Of a stretch of 64,000 nt of DNA, positions 36,472 through 53,110 are shown one piece after another. Position numbers and translations under genes: made by a program. This DNA comes from Gadus chalcogrammus (Eukaryota > Chordata > Actinopteri > Gadiformes > Gadidae): positions 5,504,209-5,568,208 of the forward strand of contig NC_079420.1 in NCBI RefSeq assembly GCF_026213295.1, given 5' to 3'. The notes beneath the pieces are model-generated. The model ran no database searches. It saw only the letters and a list, made by a program, of their open reading frames with translations, and was not told the origin of the DNA. How positions within the stretch are numbered: the stretch's first letter is position 1; each line of letters starts with the position of its first letter.

Positions 36472-38687
36472 TGAGATGGCTGTGGATCACCGAACCAAAC
36501 GAGGGGATACCGTCGAATGTGATGACGGACTCAAAGAATATTACATTTTACATTTTACATTTGCAGGTATCCTAATCGTCGTACTCAGTGATGCCTAAAG
36601 GTAGACTGTAGGGGGTTGAACATGAGAGAACATTGAGGTTCGAACACAGAACCTTTCAGCTGAGAGTAAAGCACTGTAAACACGAGACCTGATCCATCAA
36701 ATAAACAATAAAAAATATGTTTTTAATTTACAAAAAGTGACCGCCACTTGCCTATCAGTGCTGGACTATCGTGATCTGTGTGCTGGGTGTCTGCATATGG
36801 TTGACACAGCTTAACTAGCTTCCTTGAGGTTTACCACCCATTGTGAAGCTCTTACTCACCATTGTGAGCTCCTCTCTCGGGCAGGAGGGTCTGCTCAGTC
36901 TGCTCTAACCCTAACCAGTAGGCCCAGTAGGATCATTGGTGCACCTTTATTTAAATGGCAATTCTTGCCAAAAAAGTGCCGCAAAAAAAAACGTTGGTGT
37001 GCTCAGGAACTTTTTTATGCTCTCCGGTCAAAGTTCAAGTTCTTGGAAATATTGAGTCCTTAAGAAGTAAATGTTTTGAATTGACCTACTTATGAGGCTG
37101 ACTCTTTCATATTTGTCTTTTTAGAAATATGAGTTTGAATGCTTGTTTTTCGTTTGTTTCCTTCATTTTTAAAAATGTCTGTCTGTATTTAGGCGTTTGT
37201 TGCCTATCTTACTGCCAGTCTTGGCCAGATATCTTATGTAAAGGAGATCCTTTACATAAGAATATGAGATCCTGTATGCGGCGGTCTGAAGTTCATCACC
37301 AGATGTTTGAAAGAACATGGAGAATGTGGTGTTGGCTTGATGTCTCCGGTACACCAAAATATTATTCCTGTAATACTAATATTCATTCTTGGCATACAGA
37401 CACAGAAATAAAACAGAAACTACCTCAAACCATTAAACAAGTCTGTACACTGAAACACAGCCACACAAGTGTATGGAAATATCAACATTGATGGACTTGC
37501 TTAATAAAATCCCGTAAAATACAAAAAAATGATCTCCACGAAAGCATCAGTGGCTGGCCCCGGTCCGACACCAAGACCCATGTTATTCTCCGAAAAGATC
37601 CGGCCCGGTCTTTGCGTAAAATGTTTCCTGGACAGTTTGGAGGAGACTTTTGGTCAGGATACACCTGCTGTGCCTGGCCAGTCTTTGCCATCCTTCTCCT
37701 GGCTGGAGACACCTGGAGGGAGCCACCGCCCTCATCTCAACCAGCGACTGAGCCACGTGCACTGGGCACAACCTGGGAGAAAACCCCACAACCTCTTGAG
37801 GTCGACCGACTGCCTTGTTACTCTGTCAGAGCGATTGTGGAGAAAAGTGTGGGCTGCCTTTCTACTTTTTCTTGCCCCTATTTGATTGCAGCTGTGATTT
37901 CTCAGCCACAAGCCAGAGAGTTTTGTTTTCTGGAGGATGGAGGTGCTTTCGGGAAAGACGTGGACCAAAGCTGGAATCAAAAAGAAGGAATGTTTTTCTG
38001 AATGTTCCTCGTGTGGTTCTCAACCTTTGTGCGTGTTATCGGGGAGGCATCAGATGTTTCCTGGCCCCGTCCAAATAAGGAATTAATTTAAACTCATAAT
38101 CTGTCTCTAATCCATGAGTGATGAATACCCATATGGTCGTTAAGAAATCCTGTGTGGAGCCTGGACTTGCAGACACCTCATAAAACTGAGGTTGTACTTT
38201 TATTTTTGCCATTGTTCAATCATTTCGTTTGCATATATTTCACAACGAGCCGTAGTTGCATAACACTGCAGGTTTGAACATAACATCTTGGCTTGCTTTG
38301 GGCTAAAAACAGTGACAACCAAAGACTAAAAAGGACAATTTAAAGGACAAATTCTGCTCTGGGTGTTTGAATCATCACTTTCTATCTCCCCTGGTTTCAC
38401 TCAAACATCTCTCACCGATGCAATGGGTCACACTTACTTTGGATTCTGCTGCAGAGCGTTCAGCGTGTGGGCCCTCTCACCACAAACGTAAACAAGGAAA
38501 TATAAGACACGGTTATGGAGTTTGTGAAAATTTGGAAAAAGAAAACTGATTCGCCAGACACTTTACTAAATGTCCTATCATTGAGATCAAAGTGCATCTG
38601 CTTGTTAACTATTTTACCAATTTCTTTGCATATGTTTTCTTTTACTTATCTATTATTTTATTTTATTGTATGACAATGTTTATATGT

Positions 38688-38770
38688 GAAGCACTTTGAG
38701 TCTGCCTTGTGGATGAAAAGTGCGATCTCCTACACTATAGAAATAAAGTTGCCTTGCCTTGCCTTGCCTT
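38688..38770 (+). mobile_element. LINE 3' end with (TTGCC)n tail
   Basis: GTGAAGCACTTTGAGTCTGC followed by AAAAGTGCGATC... AATAAAGTTGCCTTGCCTTG is the standard 3' end of fish L2/RTE-like elements. The coding part is absent. Confidence 0.6.
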
Positions 38771-41700
38771 AACGTCATGGTAGCCACGCTTAAACTAAAC
38801 GTACTCAGGCAGAAGAAGTACAACAAATACATTTTTGAGAAATTATATTTCTAAATGTTTTAGTGAGGCGAGGGGAAACCGTTTCAACTGTTGAATCACC
38901 GAGACAGTTACGGTCCTTTAAAGCTATTGCCGCGGCAATTTAAACCCTGTGTTGTATAATTCTTCCATCAGCACTTCAATATACTTACATTTCCCTATCA
39001 CTTTTTTCTCCTTCTGACAAATACTAATGATCTTGTTCATTAATGCATTTGTTTCAGAAACCTTGTGCTTTCGGGATCATAGCCCTAGCCGACATCTTAC
39101 GTAAAGGATAAATATTTGCTGTTCTTTTACTGCAGCGGATGGCGTCGCCTCAGGATATTAGATGTGCCATGGTTGTCTGAGACTCTGTAAAGAATAGGGC
39201 CAAACAGGTGGTAAAATAAAGAGCAAATGAGTTGATCTGAACCTCACTAGGGAGACGGTTCGCACACAGGCTTTGATTGATAATTCCTATAAAGAAAATA
39301 TATTTTGCTCTTTGCAGAACACAATGATTTTAAAGAGAATACATGAGTATACTCTCAACAACATTTATCTTGCATGTAGAGAACTCTTCATAAGCGGTGT
39401 TTATATTAACTAAAAACAGATGTTTGAAAGAGTTTCTCAGCATTTAGGATCACATTCTGTCCTTAAAGCGATCCCCAGCCGATATTAATTTATGCCAATT
39501 GTTGCTTTCTTCCAAATTTCCCTGAGAATCTGGTCATATCCTGTCTGCAGTTCTTGTTTTTCTTGACGATGGATGTCGAGACGCTGCCAGCTTCGTATCA
39601 GTGTGTGATGTTGAGGGGACAGAGTAAGCCGAACATCAGGAGCCGAAGTGAGGAGAAGATAAGACGCCATGATGCATTTCTTCAATAACAATGTGACGCA
39701 GCACAGACTTAAAAAAGTTAATTTGTAGATCTGTTGTGCGTTTCCTGTAAGGTTAAGGTTGAATTGTAGAATATAGTCGTCACTATCACTATCAATTCAT
39801 TAATCAATCAATTAGTGTTTTATTTAATCCATGCCTTAATTGCATAATGGGTTTAGGGATAAATTGATTCATTTGTTCATAATAAGGTTAAGTGATGAAT
39901 GCCCGTTTTGTAGACTCATTAGCCATAATTGACAATGTTTACCTATTGCATACTACTGACTACATCTATCATTATGAAAGCAATAATTTCCTGACTTTCA
40001 TCTCAAAACAGCCTATCATATCACTGATTCTACTTTCAAACCCCTTTATTGTCGTGATTTGTGACTGACCTGAGTGAGCGTGTGAGTGCGGCACATATTG
40101 TGTGCCCTATGGAATACTGATCCAAGGGCGACTCAGTGAAACAATGTGCCTTTCACAATCCGTTCTAAGCCACTTGTGAAAGTTAATACCTATTACGACA
40201 TTCATTGATTAGATAAAACCTGATCTCCACATTAACACTCAATGCAGATTATCAAAAGGTGGCATCAGGGAATTACAATGACAGAAGATACATATATATA
40301 TATATAAAAACTTTGCACATTGCTGTGATAAACATAAATAAAAAGCATGAAGGGAATGATTTGACATGATTTAGACTGGGATTATTTGCAATATCAGACA
40401 TTCCAACACACATACTCCCTCATACCTCGGACTCCTCATAAAACTTCTTGAAACATCACATTGCTCTCCGAAATGCTCAGGTTAGGCTGTCAGGTTTAAT
40501 TTAGCCCCCTTCAGTTATACAGCTTTATAGTCCAGTGGTGGAGCAGGGTTAAACTAGGTAAAAGTAAAGAGCATTGAAATATAAATGGGTCAAAAATAAA
40601 AGTCCTACATTTTTTGATTTTTTTTCTTCTCAATAAGGACATTTAGAACAATTGCATCATTAAATGCAAGTAAAGTATAAGAATTTAAATGAAACATACT
40701 CATATGCTGGTATGGATCAAAGTAATTACCTAATATTTGATTGCACTGTATACTTCCGTTATTCCCTTTAAGCAGTGTCATCAAACGGGGGAACCAACTA
40801 AATCAAACGCAATTTACATTGACATCGATAAAAGTACCGAGGTCACATCCATCCTGTCACCCTTTATGAGGAGTACATCTGGAAACAAAAAACATCAATA
40901 AGTTTGAGCTATCTCATCTCAACAGGAATTCAGTTCCAAATCTATGGATGCATTAGATTGAAATGTCACCGTATGGATTTCTATTAGCATTTGCAAATGC
41001 TAATCTAAAAAAATATTTAGTTTTTTAATTGAGACTTTCGATCTGGATATGTAACTTTACTATACCTTACGGAGTGATTGGTCAGGATGGGATCAATAGA
41101 AGATGTGCTGTAGATATCATTCAATTTGAGTGAAATGATTGACAGTCCCTTCAGTTATTACTAATTAACCAACTTTGGAACCATAGACAGTCATGGAAGA
41201 ATTATTGCAATCAGAAACAGGTTTACTGTAAATGTCCTCACCTTTGGGTTACGCAAGAATTTTGCATAGTGTAATCAACCTGGGGGAAACGTCAATTTGT
41301 CATATGTAGGCGGCATTACAATAACCCTTGCAATATATAGAATTGGGTATTCTAATGTCCTTTTTCGGTAAATTGCAAGTAAACACTGAATAAGTAAAAG
41401 GCCGTTCACACACAAATAACAATTATGCTAACGGCCTTATGAACTTCGAATGGAGTCACTCGGCTTAAACGTTAGGGGACCCGACTAAAATGGAACAATT
41501 TCAGTTTTCAGAGTGAAGGGGTTTGTTTTCATAGACTTTCAATGGAACCTTCGTTTCATGCCGGCTTCAGTCTATCAGGTACCTTAATTCGGTCATCACT
41601 GACACGCACCTTACAGGATGTTCAATAAGCCACGAGAGAGACTTCCCTCACAGCAGCACCGTCCATTGCTCCGCCGTCGCACGCTACGAGTACATTGTAC

Positions 41701-42031
41701 ATCATCAGCTTCCAATGAGCCTTTTACCGAAAGCATACTTTGAGATGGAGGTCATTAATGAGCAGGTAGTAGCAGCAGAACTTGAACGACAACAAGGGCG
41801 CTGGCGGCGCAATTTCTGCCTGTACGGCGTCGGTGTTTGTCAGTTGGTCGCCTAGGAAACCATACATTAATTGACCTTCTGCGGTTACCTCGTCCTGTCG
41901 GCGAAGACAAGGGGAGAACCAAATCTTCCTGACCTTTCCGTATCACGGATCAACCTGCCGCAAAGTGAGCCGTCCACTGGTCATATCACTCCTCAAGTTT
42001 AGCATTGAGGTCGCTCTATGCAATGAGTAAA

Positions 42032-42087
42032 CTACGCGTGCGCGCGCGCGTGCGTGCGTGCGTGCGTGCGTGTGTGTGTGTGTGTGA
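42032..42087. repeat. (CG/TG) alternating repeat
   Basis: CGCG, then TGCG, then TGTG units; alternating purine-pyrimidine. Confidence 0.9.
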
Positions 42088-42288
42088 TTCTTTGGGTGAG
42101 AGATTGGTTCGTCTAATCACATAGACAGAATAAATCCACTGTAATCTCACCATAATTATTCTGCGCAAACAAATGAAGAACAAATACCATCATTTTCTCC
42201 ACACTAATAATTCTCTATCATTACGTCTAATGTCTAAAGAGTCATTCAAGACACACATTTGTCAGCACTGTGAAGCTCTAGAAAGAAA

Positions 42289-45143
<2,855 letters not shown>

Positions 45144-45961
45144 TAATATTTTGCTCAACAATAATTTGCAGAACGTGGACTTTTCAAGCCACTTTCATTT
45201 TGGGTAATGGGTGGTTCTACTATACTGTTGAGTTGATGATGATTGCGGCCTCTATTTTGTTTTGTTGAGGTTTTCGCTCAGCTGGCCTTTATTGTTATTT
45301 AACCCCCTGAGGCCCTTGATTTTCCGTATTTATTTTGCGTCATTATTTTAAAAATGTAACAAATTGGATATGCCCTAATGGTTTGGGTCTGGTACTTATT
45401 GTCAGCTAGGAGGGGATACATTGTGTGTTGCGTCTGTTTCCCCTCAATCCACTCAATCCCTTTTCATTGTATTCCCTCCCTGCTCACAGCTACCAGACCG
45501 GCCCATGTGCTCCACAGATGTGCCGTTCGGGAAGTCAACAAAGGCTGCAGAACTCCTCATCGCCTCTTGGTTGTAATGAATTGTTTGTTTGCTTGTTTAT
45601 GCGTTTCTTGGAGAAACGAAAGGAAAAATAATCACGCAATGCTTACATCAGGGGAAACATGGTTGGGGGTTCGATTTATGTTGGGTTGCTCAAGGGCGGG
45701 GCAGGGGGTCGGCACGCAGGGGGTCGGGGGGTGAGGGGACGTGAGGAGGTTGCGGGGGCCGAGTACACATGTGTTCCTTGTTGACTGACAAGTGTTGACT
45801 GAAATGCTGGAAATGGATTGGAAAAACCTGACACATTCCTGTGCAACAAGATCACGCCGATGCCTTACCAAAGCGTTTCCCTTTGATCTGCTCCACACGG
45901 GGAGATGCAGTCCAATCACCGCTCGGTCGAGAAATACATAAAATAAAAAGCCTTCATTGTT

Positions 45962-46921
45962 ATGGATGAGCTCTCACAGGATCTCTGTGATGAGTTCGAA
46001 CCTCTACCTCCACCTCCTACTCTTCCACCTCCACCAACTCCTCATCCTCCTCCTCCTCCTCCTCCTCCTCCCCCTCCTCCTCCTCCTCCACCTCCCCCTA
46101 CTCCTCCTCCTCCTCCCCCTACTCCTCCTCCTCCTCCTTCTCCACCTCCTCCTCTTCCTCCCCCTACTCCTCCTCCTCCTCCTCTTCCTCCCCCTACTCC
46201 TCCTCCTTCTCCTCCTCCTCTTCCTCCCCCTACTCCTCCTCCTCCTCCTCCTCCTCCCCCTACTCCTCCTCCTCCTCCCCCTACTCCTCCTCTTCCTCCC
46301 CCTACTCCTCCTCCTCCTCCCCCTACTCCTCCTCCTCCTCCTCCTCCTTCTCCTCATCCACCTCCTCATCCCCCTACTCCTCCTCCACCTACTCCTCTCC
46401 ATCCTCCTCCTCCTCCTCTTCCACCACCACCACCTTCTACTCCTCCACCTCCTCCCACCGTCTACTCCTCCAGCTCCTGGAAACCAATTCAGTTTGGCAG
46501 GAGCAATCTTGGGTCTGAGGGAAGGTGTTCCTCGTCCAGAAGTCTAAAAGCCCAACTGGAGTTAGATCAACGTAAAAGCCCTGTTCTTCACAGAGTGTCC
46601 TTGAGGCACGGAAATAAAACACTGGCAGCTAGAAGCTGTGCGATAGAAGAAACAACGATAATGAGTGGAAAATCACCTTGGCGAAAAAGAACAGGGGAGG
46701 ATCAGAGAGGCAGGATGAAAGAGAGAGAAAGGTACGACCAAAACAACCCAGGGAACACAACTGGATCGCTTTTTTCTGATAGCGGAGCCTTTGAGATGAG
46801 GACGCCGTCTTGGGCTGCTGGAGATTCGTATAGCTCCGCAGGCTCCGCAATAATGAAGAGTTATGGTTCATGTCATATTGCATCTGAGGACCTTATATGT
46901 TCTAAAGGCCCCCCCCGGTGA
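45962..46921 (+). other. 319-codon Pro-rich ORF over CCT repeat, coding status doubtful
   Basis: ATG with G at -3 and +4 opens MDELSQDLCDEFEPLPPPP, then about 140 Pro/Thr-rich codons from the repeat, then about 160 non-repetitive codons ending SEDLICSKGPPR. The repeat is open in all frames and explains half the length. The non-repetitive tail is longer than expected by chance but has no domain I recognise, and no splice partners. Confidence 0.2.
46003..46440. repeat. (CCT)n-based imperfect repeat
   Basis: About 435 bp of CCT units broken by recurring CCCCCTACT and CTTCCT variants, so it has a higher-order period of about 24-36 bp in places. Pyrimidine-only on the plus strand over long stretches. 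Confidence 0.95.
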
Positions 46922-47097
46922 CTGATCTTGCGACATGAAAAGACGTGCAGAAAGGAATATACGCAATTGCAACCATACATGAACTACCATACATCATTGG
47001 AAGTGCAACATACCATATATATATGGTCGCAACATATGGCCAACATCAAAGGCCTAATGTAGATTTAATATGGAGGTACTACTATAGATGTCCTTTT

Positions 47098-47185
47098 CGA
47101 TTCGTAGAGCACAGCGTCAACACTGTCAGGGTTCGGGGTTTGATTCCCCACTACTGGCTCATATTGCTGTGTTCCAAGACACATG
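47098..47185 (+). mobile_element. SINE-like fragment
   Basis: CGTAGAGCACAGCGTCAACA followed by GGGGTTTGATTCCCC (47134-47148) looks like the 3' half of a tRNA-related head, with box B. Confidence 0.4.
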
Positions 47186-47641
47186 GATTGTATAGATCTC
47201 TCTCCTGTAGCCCTCAACAGACACTAGTCCAGGGTCCGTCCCCACATTCATGGTGTGAGGAGAGCCACACACACCATAAGGAACAGAGCATGCCTGTTAT
47301 TCTTCATACCTCAGAGCTAATTGGCCCAAATCCCGAGATGGGAATATTGGCTGTTTGTTCATCATAGGAATTTAATCAAGTCTGAAGTGTGTGCATGTGC
47401 ATGTGCGTGCGCGTGTGCGTGTGTGTGCGCGCGGATAGTTATTTGTTAGGGTCTACGACTGGCTGGTCTTACAAATCATAACACACAACAGCCTCACCTA
47501 TTTTCCTTTTTGGACACCGTTTTCTTTTGAAATACTTTTTTTTTTTAAGTTAGGTGGTTGTCATGACCCTGAAGAAAAACAGTTTCATGAAGGTTCAAAA
47601 TAAATTGTACATCACAGAAGGACTGCATGTCATCTACATTT

Positions 47642-47756
<115 letters not shown>

Positions 47757-48279
47757 CTATCTTCACAGCCTCTAATGTACATGAATGGATCTGTATCCTG
47801 TAGATAGTGGGTGTAGGATTGTAAACAGGCGTTACAAACAGGATATTTAGTATCGTCGTTATGAAAGTTTTTTTTTTTATGAATGATTACGGATTTAAGT
47901 TCTCCTTTGTTTTACAGGCTACAAGATGCACATTCCACAACCTTGCATTTTTTTACCCATTTTTGTTACCATGATTAAATAAATGAATGGGTGTACAAAA
48001 TGGTCAAAGAAAAAAGAAAAAGATATTGCGAAACCCTAAACTAAACATTATCTCGTTGTGTGGGGTCAGAGAGCCTTCAAAAATAAAAGCAGTGAGAACA
48101 TTTCAGCCAATTCTCCTGATTAATGATCAGTCAAGACTAATCGTTTCCAGTTTCCCATATCCGGCACGTATGAATGCATGCATGCATGCACACACACACA
48201 AACACACACATGCATACATTTGGCCTACATAAATACATCCCCTGTTCCCCAATAGTGCAGGCTGTTCATGCATGCAAGG

Positions 48280-48404
<125 letters not shown>

Positions 48405-48539
48405 CTGAAGAGTTTCCACGCATCTCATTTGTTTAGATTCATATAAATAGCTCTGCCGTAGTTCAGTGTTTATGTTTGTGAGTAACTTTCTCATCCGCAT
48501 ATCCTACTGAGCATGGCACACATCTGCAGACCACCTGCT

Positions 48540-49080
48540 GGCTCACAGAACACAACAAGTTGCTAGGGCAGTGATTGGCTGCCGAGGGGGTCCCAGTGTC
48601 CCGACACATCAGTCCACGGGAACGAGATCCCGCCCGGGGATTTTGCTGTACGCCTCCGCAATGCAAACAAGTTGTAGTTTACTGTATACTGTAGTAATCC
48701 TTCTCCAGTTCTCCTCAACAGCGCCCGGCCGTGGGTTAATGCTAAACCACGTGCTAACCTTTAGCGCCAGGCCGGATCAGGACGGCGCGGTCACGGATCA
48801 GGATGAGATATTGGCCGTTATGAGCGTGCCCGCGTCTGGACCATGAGACGGACAGAGACGTCACGACAGGCCGCGTCCGACGGCAGAATGATCCTCCGCC
48901 ATGTGCTGTTTGCGCCCTCATTACACGCAAGCCTAGCTCACATACGTCCGTCTGTCTGTCAGTCGGTAGCTTAGCCTTAATGTTACACGGGTCACTGAGA
49001 AGCTCGGCGCCTTAGCTAGGAACGTCACCTCACATGACGAGGTCTTTATTTAGAAGCTCGGTCGCTCAGTTCACCACCGC
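48540..49080. other. CpG-rich patch without a recognised gene
   Basis: Many CpGs (CGCCCGG, GCCGTG, GGCGCGGTCACGG, GTCCGACGG) in an otherwise CpG-poor interval. It could be a CpG island or distal promoter; no exon is recognisable next to it. Confidence 0.4.
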
Positions 49081-49943
49081 TAAGTGAGGTTGAACGACAT
49101 GTGTCCACGAGATAGCATTATGCACGTTGAACTTTTATTTTGAAGTAAGCGTTACCATAAGACCTGTGAGTAGGGCAGGGGGAAAGAAGTTATAATGTGT
49201 GAACATTCCATCACATGACTGAGGCAGAGAGGACTTGGGATCATTTTAATAGTCTTTATGCAAGTCCTTTTCGTCTTCTTTTTTCTTTATTGATTTAGTG
49301 ACGCTTAATTAATTGCACAATTGATTTGTAGTGATTATCTTGTACTAAATGCATGTATAAAATTAACCATTGGAAAGGATTTGACAGAAATCTGTCCAAC
49401 AGCAAATTGGACAGAAACTTCAGTCCCCAAAGCAGAAAAACAAATATGGCAGCCGGGGGGTTGCTCAGATGCATCATTTAAGTAAATGGAAATAAAGTTG
49501 TAAAAAATTATCAACATAGGGGGATGATGAACGAAAAAAAGTGAAATATTTTCACAAAAGACGAAAAAGAGACGTGCATAAAATGAACCAACTCGTCTCA
49601 GCATCAGGAATGTGATGGAGGACTTTGATGACAGGGTAGTCATTTCATACATTGTATTTCAGTCATTTCTTTCCCCCTGCCCTATGTCCCTAAGCCTCGG
49701 TGACCAGGCTATAGTGCCCGGCTTATCACTTCCCTGTTAGCCAGAGGCACTCATTCCTTTAGATCCTTTAAAGGACCCGTCGCCCCCACAGCCAGCTCCT
49801 CCTCTCCCGACAACACTCACTCTATTTTGACACCCACTCACGATGACACCCACCTTGTCTCGACGAAGGGAGAGCGAGAGGGCAAAAGTGCTTCTTTTAA
49901 TTGAACCTCCGATGAGTAGTGCAACAGTTCCCACAACACACCT

Positions 49944-50581
49944 AGTAAGTAAGTAAGTAAGTAAGATTTATTTGTACAGCGCCTTTCACAGACCAGGGTC
50001 ACAAGGCGCTTCACAGTTAAAACAAAAACAATAACAATACACAGTTAAGAAGTACATACAAATTTAAGTTTAAAAGGTCAAGACAACTAGGTGACAATCA
50101 TAGCAGCCCCAAGACAGCTAAGCAAAAGCATGAGCAAACAAATAAGTCTTTAGTTGCTTTTTGAAGGAGTCAACAGACTCCATTGAACGCAGTGTGAGCG
50201 GAAGATCGTTCCAGAGCCTGGGAGCAACAGCCTGGAAGGATCTGTCTCCTCTGGTCCGGAAACGAGTGCGTGGCAACACCAGCAGATTTTGATCCACAGA
50301 CCTCAGAGCCCGAGTTGGGGTGTAAGGCTCGATCAGATCACTGATATAAGGCGGAGCCTGGCCATGCAAAGCTCTGAACGTTAAAACCAAAATTTTAAAA
50401 TTGATCCTGGACGAAACTGGCAGCCAATGCAGAACTTTAAGAATAGGGGTTATATGAGTCCTCCTATTTGTGCGAGTCAGAACTCTCGCTGCAGAGTTTT
50501 GCACTAACTGCAGGCGAGACAGCTCCTTTTTGTTTAGACAAGAAAACAAACTATTACAATAGTCTAAACGCGAAGACACCC
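49944..50581 (-). mobile_element. 5'-truncated L2-like LINE
   Basis: The minus strand carries the C-terminal part of a non-LTR reverse transcriptase followed by a 3' UTR with GAAGCGCCTTGTGACCCTGG and a terminal (TTAC)n repeat (plus-strand reading 49944-49965). The 5' end stops abruptly before the SSRLDYCNSL motif, the typical outcome of incomplete target-primed reverse transcription. Confidence 0.88.
50118..50579 (-). pseudogene. L2-type reverse transcriptase, C-terminal fragment
   Basis: About 153 codons open to a natural stop. It has the family sequence SRLDYCNSLFSCLNKKELSR, LQLVQNSAARVLTRT, ITPILKVLHWLPV, FKILVLTFRALHG and APRLWNDLP. The palm domain with the catalytic aspartates lies upstream of the truncation and is missing, so it cannot be active. 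The intact frame suggests a fairly recent insertion. Confidence 0.88.
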
Positions 50582-51169
50582 TCCTGTGAGGGAGTAACGC
50601 TTTGGGGAGTTAACAGGGTTTCCAAGGACATAAACACAAGCAGTAGACGAGGCGGTGTTTGGTTGTAAACTGCGGTCTTTCACTGGAAAAAGTGACGGTA
50701 CTATTTGATGGTGCTTTAGTGATTTGTGGTTGAACGATAAAAAAAATTGAATTTCTTTTCATTCCTCACAATTCCCCATGTGCAATCAATAAAGATCACA
50801 GGTAGCTGCCTGCAGGATGTAAATTACGTTGTAAATATGTTTGTTCATTCATCAATGTATTTTGTTCATACCTTAGAGAGTTGGAGTTTGCAATGTTTTA
50901 AAAATACGGCTTTTGTGTTCCCTGCCCCGAGCTTTGTGCTACCTTACACAGGCTGTGATGGGTTACATTGGAGTTGCACGCGGCCTGTCCATCCAAAATG
51001 TTGCCCGATACAAATTGGATTTCAATTGAGGGACAAGAGAAGCAAAGGAAGATTGAGGGTCTTTATTAAAGGTCATGCACTGTGATGCTTGTTACTGGTT
51101 CTATCTGGAGTCTGCCTCTCGTCTCTGCTCCTGTCATCCTTCTGTGCATAAAGTGTGCGCACTTGCATC

Positions 51170-51323
<154 letters not shown>

Positions 51324-51867
51324 TTTGCCTGCCAGCCAGGGGCCCGATCCAGCATGTGGCCGGCCATGGCAATGTCCTAGAACGTCTTAATGGTCACGGT
51401 TAATTTATGACTACACATTTCCCCCGCTTCTGTATATTTAGGCATCAGTTTCACTCCATGATTCTCTGTGGGGTTTGGACCGTGAATGTCTTTTCTTCAT
51501 TAAGAAAAATAATAATAAGGAGCTTTTCCTATAGAGTATATAAGTATATACTTAAATCAAATAAAGAACAAATTGTCAATCTCTTTCTAATTTGTTTTAA
51601 AGCAATATGGTACCAACATAATAACTGTTCTTGGGAGTTGGTTGACAGCAAAGTAATAACAAACCTAACTAGTAGGTAACGTAATCAATCACGACCTGTT
51701 CTCGATAATTACATTGAAACTGGAAATAATAATGCATATGGTTGATGCAGCGTCTCTAGAGAATAACCAAACACCTCTAATGTATATAATATAAGAAAAA
51801 AGTTACAGTCAACGATCGGGCAATACTTCTCTTCTCTGCGCTTTCCAATTCCCTATTCTATATATAT

Positions 51868-51922
51868 TGTAAGTCGCGTTGGATGAAAGCGTCCGTTAGA
51901 TGCCCTAAATGTAACTGTTAAT
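51868..51922 (+). mobile_element. SINE tail fragment
   Basis: TGTAAGTCGCGTTGGATGAA followed by AGCGTCCGTTAGATG and CCCTAAATGTAAC is the conserved tail of a widespread teleost SINE. Confidence 0.65.
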
Positions 51923-52924
51923 GTATACAGCACTACGGACGACGCCATAAGTATCCCATCATACATTAAATGACACGGCGCAGCTCCACGGTCTGTTAAC
52001 TATAACACAGAGGTTTAGCTGAGTACTGGAAGTCACACCTGGCTTACTGCGGCTGTGCCCATTGCCCCTCCCTTGCATAACTTGCACTGCAGTCGGAAGC
52101 AAGTGAAGGGATTCTCATTTAGCGTCTGAAGGTACAAACCATTACCGTTTGTTTGCCGAGGCAGCCGTGTATTGCCCACAAGGTCACTGAACCTCCATAA
52201 AACCAGCGCCGGTGGGATTATGACCTGGCTGTACGCTGTTCCCGAACAGTTTGTGTCAATGTCTGCTCATGAGATGATCCGTAGGGTAAACAGATGATTA
52301 CAATCTTCTAATTTGATGCGGCCTTTGCAAGACCTTTGCATAGCTGATCTCCATCTCAATGCAAACACGGCGTGCGGTTAAAAAAGAAAAAAGCCTTTTG
52401 TGAAAGCAAACTCACTTTATTTGTGGGAGGCAATCGCGAGTGTTAGCGTATCGGGTGATGGGTTTCCAAGGGGGCCCTGGTTTTTCAATTAAAAGGCTCT
52501 ATGGGTCCTTTATGCACATATCCCTCACACATTAGGTGCTCCAAGTAGGGCAGTGTACGGTCTGATGTTCTCCCTCCGCGGCCCCAGAATGAGAGCTGAT
52601 GAAGGTCACAATCAAAGCAACAGACAAGGACCAGAAACTTAACATGGAGGTGTAAGAAGCTGTATGGCCAAGGGAATACACGCTCATCAGATCATTCAAA
52701 TTGAAACGCTGCTGCTGCTGGACTTCAACAAACTGCCTTTCAACTTTGCTGCATGCAAATTTAAAAGCAAAGGGCAAGTATTAGAGAGGTTTGCGGTACC
52801 CTTTCCTTTAACATTAATCAAAGTCAACCGAGTCTTTGATGAGGAGTTATATATACAAACTAATGCAGAAACACCATCAAAAGAGGGTGCTACTGGAGAA
52901 GACCTAACTAAGTCTTGGATTAGA

Positions 52925-53110
52925 CTATAGTCTAGATCTAAACTAAAGTCTAGATCTAAATTAAATTGAGGTCTAAACTAAAGTAAAGGTCTTAACTAAA
53001 GTTTAGGTCTCAACAAAAGTAAAGGTCTTAACTAAAGTTTAGGTCTTAACAAAAGTAAAGGTCTTAACTAAAGTTTAGGTCTAAACTAAAGTCTAGGTCA
53101 AAACCAAGGT
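52925..53110. repeat. 36-bp minisatellite with 18-bp half units
   Basis: Units such as AAAGGTCTTAACTAAAGTTT plus AGGTCTCAACAAAAGT repeat about three times, flanked by degenerate half units (TCTAGATCTAAACTAAAG). Each 36-bp unit is two diverged 18-mers of the form GGTCT-AACTAAAGT. Confidence 0.85.

Noticed and set aside
37529..38001. Overlapping ORFs of 118-129 codons in three frames
   Set aside because: No domain, no splice partners, and open on both strands; consistent with chance.
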